64,000 nucleotides of DNA from Martinezella lusitana. Its GTDB lineage: Bacteria > Pseudomonadota > Alphaproteobacteria > Rhizobiales > Rhizobiaceae. The notes beneath the pieces were generated by a model. The model was not told the origin of the DNA, did not search any database, and saw nothing but the letters and a program-made list of their open reading frames with translations. Position 1 is the first letter of the stretch. Each line of letters begins with the position of its first letter. This document shows positions 59,584 through 64,000 of this stretch, piece after piece. Made by a program: the position numbers and the translations under genes. The stretch is from positions 1-64,000 of the forward strand of contig NZ_JACHBG010000019.1 of NCBI RefSeq assembly GCF_014207095.1, in the 5' to 3' direction.

Positions 59584-60099
59584 TCAGGCAACCTTGTCCT
59601 TGGACAGGCCTACACGCAGGTCCGTCGCCTGATAAATGGTCTCGCCGTCGGCCTTCAACCAGCCATCGGCCGTGCCGAGGACGAGGCGGCCGCGCATGAC
59701 GCGCTTGAAGTCGATGCCGTATTCGAGAAGCTTGGTGTCCGGACGAACCATGCCCTTGAACTTCACTTCGCCTGTCGAAAGGGCCATGCCGCGGCCGGGC
59801 TCGCCGAGCCAGCCGAGGAAGAAACCGGTGAGCTGCCACATGCCGTCGAGGCCGAGGCAGCCGGGCATGATCGGATTGCCGGCGAAATGGCAAGGGAAGT
59901 ACCAGTCATCCGGGCGCACATCGTATTCGGCGCGGATGAAGCCCTTGTCAAAGGCGCCACCGGTCTCGGAAATTTCGGTAATGCGATGGACCATCAGCAT
60001 CGGTGGCAGGGGAAGCTGTGCGTTGCCGGGGCCGAACAGCTCGCCGCGGCCGCAGGCCAGGATTTCCTCGTAGTTGAAGCTGGATTGTCTCGTCGTCAT
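59584..60099 (-). CDS. fabA: 3-hydroxydecanoyl-ACP dehydratase/isomerase FabA
   Basis: Dehydrates 3-hydroxydecanoyl-ACP and isomerises trans-2 to cis-3-decenoyl-ACP, the branch point for unsaturated fatty acids. The hot-dog fold's catalytic His and the Gly/Pro loop are in FPCHFAGNPIMPGCLGLDGMWQL, with the Asp further on that helix. 171 residues, standard. First gene of fabA-fabB-fabI and divergent from irr across 297 bases, a linkage conserved in rhizobia. Confidence 0.98.
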   Translation of the reverse strand: MTTRQSSFNYEEILACGRGELFGPGNAQLPLPPMLMVHRITEISETGGAFDKGFIRAEYDVRPDDWYFPCHFAGNPIMPGCLGLDGMWQLTGFFLGWLGEPGRGMALSTGEVKFKGMVRPDTKLLEYGIDFKRVMRGRLVLGTADGWLKADGETIYQATDLRVGLSKDKVA

Positions 60100-60396
60100 A
60101 AAAATTCCGTTTCCCCCGCAGGAATGCCGATGGATTTGAAGCTTTAGTGCAAGATGGAGGGAAAATGAAGCGAAAGCATTGCAGCTTCATTCATCCTTCC
60201 GATTAAACGCACTAGCTCTTATGTGGTGGTCGCATACAGGAACGCCAGAGCCGCTACCAGAGCCAAATGCGGCAAAAGCCCGTTTTTTGCGGCTTTTGAG
60301 CACCTTCCCACCCCATTGAAACTATTGAAAGCAATCAAGGCAAAAGTTATATGGCTTAGTAAAGATTTATAGAGATCAGGAATCCGGAGTCCCTGA
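60100..60396. promoter_or_regulatory. Divergent fabA/irr control region
   Basis: 297 bases between the fabA and irr starts. It should hold both promoters; AT-rich segments lie at 60310-60375 (for example GGCTTAGTAAAGATTTATAG). A stem AAAAGCC/GGCTTTT (60274-60280 with 60291-60297) is visible. I cannot find a clear inverted-repeat iron-control element, so self-regulation by Irr is not shown by the sequence. Confidence 0.45.
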
Positions 60397-60819
60397 ATGG
60401 CGGAAGAAGCCGAAATCGCGATCGAGAGCAGGCTGCGCAATGTAGGCCTAAGGCCGACCAGGCAGCGGATCGCGCTGGGAGATCTTCTTTTTGCCAAGGG
60501 AAACCGCCACCTGACCGTGGAAGAGCTTCACGAAGAAGCGGTTGCCGCGGGTGTCCCGGTTTCGCTCGCCACCGTCTACAACACGCTGCATCAGTTCACC
60601 GAAGCCGGCCTGATCCGTGTGCTTGCCGTCGAGAGCACCAAGACCTATTTCGACACCAACGTTTCCGACCACCATCACTTTTTCGTGGAAGGTCACAACG
60701 AAGTGCTGGATATCCCGATCAGCAACCTGACGATCGGGAACCTGCCGGAGCCGCCGCAGGGCATGGAAATCGCCCATGTCGACGTGGTGATCCGCCTGCG
60801 CCGGAAGCAGCAGCGTTAA
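60397..60819 (+). CDS. irr: Iron response regulator Irr (Fur family)
   Basis: Represses or activates iron and haem genes under iron limitation; haem binding triggers its inactivation. The winged helix is NVGLRPTRQRIALGDLLFAKGNRHLTVEELHEEA with recognition helix LATVYNTLHQFTEAGLI. The dimer domain has the three-His motif SDHHHFFVEG. No Cys is present, so the GCPWH haem-regulatory motif of Bradyrhizobium Irr is absent, as in other Rhizobium Irr proteins, leaving the His cluster as haem site. 140 residues, ATG 60397. Divergent from fabA. Confidence 0.96.
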   Translation: MAEEAEIAIESRLRNVGLRPTRQRIALGDLLFAKGNRHLTVEELHEEAVAAGVPVSLATVYNTLHQFTEAGLIRVLAVESTKTYFDTNVSDHHHFFVEGHNEVLDIPISNLTIGNLPEPPQGMEIAHVDVVIRLRRKQQR

Positions 60820-60859
60820 AGCACCCTCGATCAGCTCGACCTGTGGCCGAAAGCCCCCC

Positions 60860-61495
60860 TTACATCACGTCATCCGGATGCCGGCCGGGCCTATGATGAT
60901 AGGTCGGGAAGGTCCAGCCGAACCAGAGCGCCCCTCCCCGCACTGCGAAGGCCGCTGCAACGCCGAGCCCTGCCGAAACGAAAAGAGGCAACGCCGTCGC
61001 ATTGGCCGCGGTGAAGACGCCGGCGCCGACGATGGACGCCGTCACGTAGATCTCCGGCCGCAGCAGCACCGAGGGCTCATTCGCCAGCAGATCGCGCAGG
61101 ATGCCGCCGAAAGTGGCCGTCAGCGCACCGGTGACGATGGCAACCGTTGGCGACCCCGTCGCCGCCATGCCCTTGGCGGCCCCCATCACGCAATAGGCAG
61201 ACAAGCCCACCGCATCGAGCCAGATCAGCAGCCGGTAGCGTGATTCGAACAGATGAGCGGTGAAGAAAAACAACACGCCGACGATGGCGCAGATGATGAT
61301 ATAGGTCGGGTTCAGCACCCAGAAGACCGGAACGCGGCCGAGGATGATATCCCGAAGCGTGCCGCCGCCGATGCCGGTGACTGCGGCAAAGAACAGAAAG
61401 CCGATCAGATCGAGCTGTTTGCGCGACGCCGCAAGCGCGCCGGTGGCGGCAAAGAGGGCGACGCCGGCATAGTCAAGAAACGAGAGAAGCGACAT
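60860..61495 (-). CDS. UPF0126/TRIC-like membrane protein (211 aa)
   Basis: Inner-membrane protein of two repeated UPF0126 (glycine transporter/TRIC-like) modules: DYAGVALFAATGALAASRK with GGGTLRDIILGRVPVFW, and DAVGLSAYCVMGAAKGMA with TATFGGILRDLLANEPSVLL. Six or seven membrane spans. Prokaryotic relatives form trimeric cation channels. ATG at 61495 with GGAG upstream; a longer frame to 61555 exists. Convergent with irr; function in rhizobia is not established. Confidence 0.88.
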   Translation of the reverse strand: MSLLSFLDYAGVALFAATGALAASRKQLDLIGFLFFAAVTGIGGGTLRDIILGRVPVFWVLNPTYIIICAIVGVLFFFTAHLFESRYRLLIWLDAVGLSAYCVMGAAKGMAATGSPTVAIVTGALTATFGGILRDLLANEPSVLLRPEIYVTASIVGAGVFTAANATALPLFVSAGLGVAAAFAVRGGALWFGWTFPTYHHRPGRHPDDVM

Positions 61496-61669
61496 CGAGA
61501 ACTCCAACGGGGCGCCGGAGCCGGATGATTTTTCGGCATCCCGCTCCAACGGCAATTTTCATGAAGTGAATCATGACCGCAAGGGCCACGCAAGCAGGCG
61601 CGTGCAAAGATGTCGCAGCGGTTACGGCGATCGATTTGGCCGTGACGGCGCTTCGAAGAGGAATCCCCC

Positions 61670-62149
61670 GTGAAATCCCTGCTGATCGTCATCATCAACC
61701 TCATCGCATTCGTGATCATGCCGGCTGCAGCGCAGGCGCAGCAGTCGATCCTGCAGGATCCGGTGGCTTTCGAGAAGGATCACTTCACCAAAAGTTGCGA
61801 CGGGCAGGTGAGCTTCGGCGATCACTTCGCAACCCAGCAGGACATCAACAACGACAAGCTGATGGACATCGTCATCAATGAGGGCGAGATCACCTGCAAG
61901 GGCGAAAAGGGACCCTACTGCACCGACGAAGGCTGCCCCTATAATTTCTATGTCCAGGTCGCCGAAGGCGGCTATCTGATGATCGCCACCGCGAAGATCT
62001 ACGGCTACGATTTCATCCAGCGCTTCGGCAACATGGTTCTGGTCATGAAGATGCATCCGCGCTTCTGCGACCGCAAGGATGGCGAGGCCGTCTGCGAAAT
62101 CACCGTCCGAGTGCGCGGCACCAAATTCGTCACCATATCCCAGAAGTAG
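61670..62149 (+). CDS. Small secreted protein with Ca-loop-like motif (159 aa)
   Basis: Signal peptide MKSLLIVIINLIAFVIMPA with cleavage near AQA. The mature part has six Cys residues, suggesting disulfides, and a DINNDKLMD sequence that matches the spacing of calcium-binding FG-GAP/dockerin-like loops (D-x-N-x-D-x-x-x-D). The end is MHPRFCDRKDGEAVCEITVRVRG. GTG start at 61670 with AAGAGGAA upstream. I do not recognise a family. It lies between a TRIC-like gene and a YdcF gene, on the opposite strand to both. Confidence 0.72.
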   Translation: MKSLLIVIINLIAFVIMPAAAQAQQSILQDPVAFEKDHFTKSCDGQVSFGDHFATQQDINNDKLMDIVINEGEITCKGEKGPYCTDEGCPYNFYVQVAEGGYLMIATAKIYGYDFIQRFGNMVLVMKMHPRFCDRKDGEAVCEITVRVRGTKFVTISQK

Positions 62150-62230
62150 GCTTTACGGCCCGGATACGTAGGCGCGGTCTCGAAACGCCATTGCGGTCGG
62201 GACTCACGTGACTACGATCCGGAGCGCGCG

Positions 62231-63022
62231 TTATGGCGCGGGGTAGAGCGCGGAAGTGCGGCCGACGGCGTAGTAGCCGACCAGGCCGGCCCATTCGCGC
62301 AGGCCGGTCGCCAGCAGCTGCGCATTACGCGAAGGCTGGGTGAAATCGAAGCCGGGCGTTTCCTTGCCGGTGCTGCGATAATCGACCGGCCACGGCACGA
62401 CGGAAATGCCCTGCTTGCGGAAAATGCCCATGGAGCGCGGCATGTGGAATCCCGAGGTGATGAGCAGGCAATCCGAAAGCCCGTTCTGCGCCAGCAGTTC
62501 CTTGGTGTTGACGGCGTTCTCGAAGGTGGTGCGCGAGGTCTTGTCCTCGATCATGCGGCTCGTCGAAGTGCCGAGGGCGGTGAAGAAGCGCTCGGAGATG
62601 ACGGCATCGCCCTCATAGGAGCCGCCGATCGACCCGTCGCCGCCCGAAATGACGATGCGGGCCTGCGGATATTTCTGCGCCAGACGCAGCGCCTCGATGA
62701 GGCGGTCGCCGGCCGAATCAAGCTCGTAGCCGCCCCGTACCGTCGTCACTTCGTTCTGCGTGGCGCCGCCGAGCACGATCATGCATTTGAGATCAGCAGG
62801 GTCGGCAGCAGGCTTCGGAAAGCGCTCCTCCAGCCCCTGCACCACATAGGCGCCCGCCGTCGTATAAAGCGTGACGAACAAGACGACAGCGGACAGCAGC
62901 GAGGCGGTCAGCATGGTGACCCGCCAGCGCAGGAGCCCGGCGATGAAGGCCAAAAGGCCGAGGAGGAATGCCAGCGACAACGGCTGACCGAAAATCCAGA
63001 CAAGTTTCGAAAAAACAAACAC
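62231..63022 (-). CDS. YdcF/ElyC-type DUF218 membrane protein (263 aa)
   Basis: Two N-terminal membrane segments (about residues 12-28 and 36-58) precede a periplasmic DUF218 domain with the core motifs DLKCMIVLGGAT, RIVISGGDG, SRTTFENAVNTKELL and LLITSGFHMPRS. ElyC of E. coli, of this family, acts in envelope and undecaprenyl-linked lipid metabolism. Length is close to ElyC (259). ATG at 63022. Convergent with the secreted-protein gene. Confidence 0.88.
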   Translation of the reverse strand: MFVFSKLVWIFGQPLSLAFLLGLLAFIAGLLRWRVTMLTASLLSAVVLFVTLYTTAGAYVVQGLEERFPKPAADPADLKCMIVLGGATQNEVTTVRGGYELDSAGDRLIEALRLAQKYPQARIVISGGDGSIGGSYEGDAVISERFFTALGTSTSRMIEDKTSRTTFENAVNTKELLAQNGLSDCLLITSGFHMPRSMGIFRKQGISVVPWPVDYRSTGKETPGFDFTQPSRNAQLLATGLREWAGLVGYYAVGRTSALYPAP

Positions 63023-63095
63023 GGCACATCCTTACGCTTGTCGGCAGAAAACGATTCGGTTTCTCCCTAGCAGATTTTTGTGCACCGCAATGTGG

Positions 63096-63860
63096 CTATT
63101 TCGATCGTCGCGCCAGCGGAGCCGCCGCCACGAAGCGCTGATTGAAGCGGCGCTGCAGCGGGCGGGGGATGAAGAGCGTCGACAGCGCCAGGGCAAGGGC
63201 GACCATCGACACCAGCCAGAGCGCATGTGCCCCAAAGGTACGGGCAAGAAGCGCGCCGATGACGGCGCCCGATATCATGCCGCTCCAGGGCACTATCTGC
63301 ACCGTCCAGGCAAAATCCCGCTCGCCAAGCAGGAAACGGCCGATGCCGCGACCGAATCGCGAGAGTGCGCCCGTGACATAGGTAAGCCCGATCGGCAGGC
63401 CTTCGATATGCTCGACCGTGGCGTTGACGAGGCCCATGGCGAGCACCACGAGAAAGAACTGTACCAGAACCAACGCCGGCTCCGCAAAGCCGGCCGCAGC
63501 TGCCAGAAGGATGCTGACGCAGGCCAGCACGACGAAGGCCCGCCGGTCGGCCATATGAGCGATAACGATGCCGAGCGCATTGCCGCCTATGAAGGTCAGA
63601 ATGGCGGAAAACAGCACCAAGGCATGACCGAAATCCCCCGTTCCAAGCGCAATCGCCGCCCGCGTCGTGTTGCCCGTCATGAAGGATACGAAATTGCCCG
63701 TCAGCATCAGGCCGACGGCATCGGTCATGCCGGCGAGAAATGCAATCGAGGCAACGAGTACCAACCCCGTCACCGTACGGCGGGTCTTAATGAGGCGACG
63801 GCGGCGCTGTCTGGTCATGAGGCGAATCGAGGTGAGTTGCGGGAGATCGGAGGCTAGCAT
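63096..63860 (-). CDS. YoaK-type DUF1275 membrane protein
   Basis: Inner-membrane protein of six predicted spans with the DUF1275 signature at the N-terminus (SIAFLAGMTDAVGLMLTGNFVSFMTGNTTRAAIALG). The C-terminal half repeats this fold more loosely. Function unknown; some relatives are thought to be small transporters. The start is not certain (ATG 63860, or ATG 63818, or longer to 63926), since none has a good ribosome binding site. About 254 residues. Followed by nudging distance from the truncated GIY-YIG gene upstream. Confidence 0.85.
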   Translation of the reverse strand: MLASDLPQLTSIRLMTRQRRRRLIKTRRTVTGLVLVASIAFLAGMTDAVGLMLTGNFVSFMTGNTTRAAIALGTGDFGHALVLFSAILTFIGGNALGIVIAHMADRRAFVVLACVSILLAAAAGFAEPALVLVQFFLVVLAMGLVNATVEHIEGLPIGLTYVTGALSRFGRGIGRFLLGERDFAWTVQIVPWSGMISGAVIGALLARTFGAHALWLVSMVALALALSTLFIPRPLQRRFNQRFVAAAPLARRSK

Positions 63861-63926
63861 GAAGTTGGGGGGATGCGGAATGTTGTGGAGTTGATTCGAA
63901 GCAACCCGCCGACGGGCACGGCGCAA

Positions 63927-64000
63927 TTACAATCTCTTCTTCGCAAAGGCACGTCCCGATCCGGATTTAAGGTATTTTTCGAACTCGAACGCCTGCGTCT
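63927..64000 (-). CDS. GIY-YIG nuclease family protein, 3' end only (partial)
   Basis: The last 24 codons of a minus-strand gene that continues past the right edge. They read TQAFEFEKYLKSGSGRAFAK, then KRL and stop (TAA at 63927-63929). This is the typical C-terminus of single-domain GIY-YIG endonuclease-like proteins (FEKYLKS-G-GRAF-KKRL). Only the tail is visible, so the catalytic part cannot be checked. The ending is a fair match from memory. Confidence 0.6.
   Translation of the reverse strand, partial: TQAFEFEKYLKSGSGRAFAKKRL

Noticed and set aside
58249..60147. A 632-codon open frame on the plus strand across the fab operon
   Set aside because: It runs antisense through fabI, fabB and fabA; no motif or ribosome binding site.
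1..64000. CRISPR arrays, insertion sequences, prophage or tRNA-linked islands
   Set aside because: No regularly spaced repeats, transposase or integrase genes, terminal inverted repeats, or tRNA-like foldings were seen in reading the window.

Overview
This 64 kb window reads as contiguous chromosomal DNA of a Rhizobiales alphaproteobacterium, most likely genus Rhizobium (etli/leguminosarum/tropici group). The basis is high-GC coding DNA, an Irr-type Fur regulator divergent from fabA-fabB-fabI, a DUF982 protein, a CycM-type membrane cytochrome c, the ffs-dnaX-ybaB arrangement, and intergenic palindromic repeats of the RIME type. I see no insertion sequence, prophage, integrase, CRISPR array, tRNA or rRNA. 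The content is mainly core housekeeping with short accessory stretches. I found no clear multi-gene system of a new kind; the most unusual signals are single proteins with altered active sites and several structured leaders or candidate small RNAs.

Layout. 0-10 kb: an OmpR-type two-component pair (minus), an RsuA-type pseudouridine synthase, a phosphoribosyltransferase, purC, an orphan NodT-type outer-membrane efflux lipoprotein, a secreted SH3 protein with a Trp/Asp/Arg/Asn-rich tail, and a minus-strand group of very small genes (DUF982, 40 aa, 62 aa). 10-25 kb: a class A penicillin-binding protein, dnaK-dnaJ with a predicted heat-shock promoter and a structured dnaK-dnaJ spacer, a streptomycin-kinase-like gene, recF, a MoeB/ThiF homologue overlapping a GNAT gene, a MurA paralogue with Asp in place of the catalytic Cys, a hydroxyacid dehydrogenase, another SH3 protein, a CadD-like transporter and an adenosine-kinase-like PfkB enzyme. 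25-34 kb: a candidate small RNA, an AEC transporter, a patatin, cycM, kdsB, pheA, two VOC proteins, a micro-ORF, and a HIT-nudC-WYL regulator operon.

34-52 kb is dominated by information processing: SRP RNA (ffs), dnaX, ybaB and recR (the last separated by an Lrp/hydrolase/LysE/MOSC block), a lytic transglycosylase, the rimP-nusA-rnpM-infB operon with a terminator-like hairpin in its leader, then rbfA-truB, rpsO and pnp. These genes jointly serve 30S maturation, transcription elongation/termination, translation initiation and RNA decay. 52-64 kb: an RsmC-like methyltransferase, an acyltransferase, DUF1287, GNAT and HIT proteins, the fabA-fabB-fabI fatty-acid operon with divergent irr, a UPF0126 channel-like protein, a small secreted protein, a YdcF-type protein, a DUF1275 protein and the truncated 3' end of a GIY-YIG nuclease gene.

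Several genes appear to use TTG or GTG starts preceded by good Shine-Dalgarno sequences (rimP, cadD-like, a VOC gene, a HIT gene, the pseudouridine synthase). All functions are assigned by reading motifs and from family knowledge; no database search was possible.
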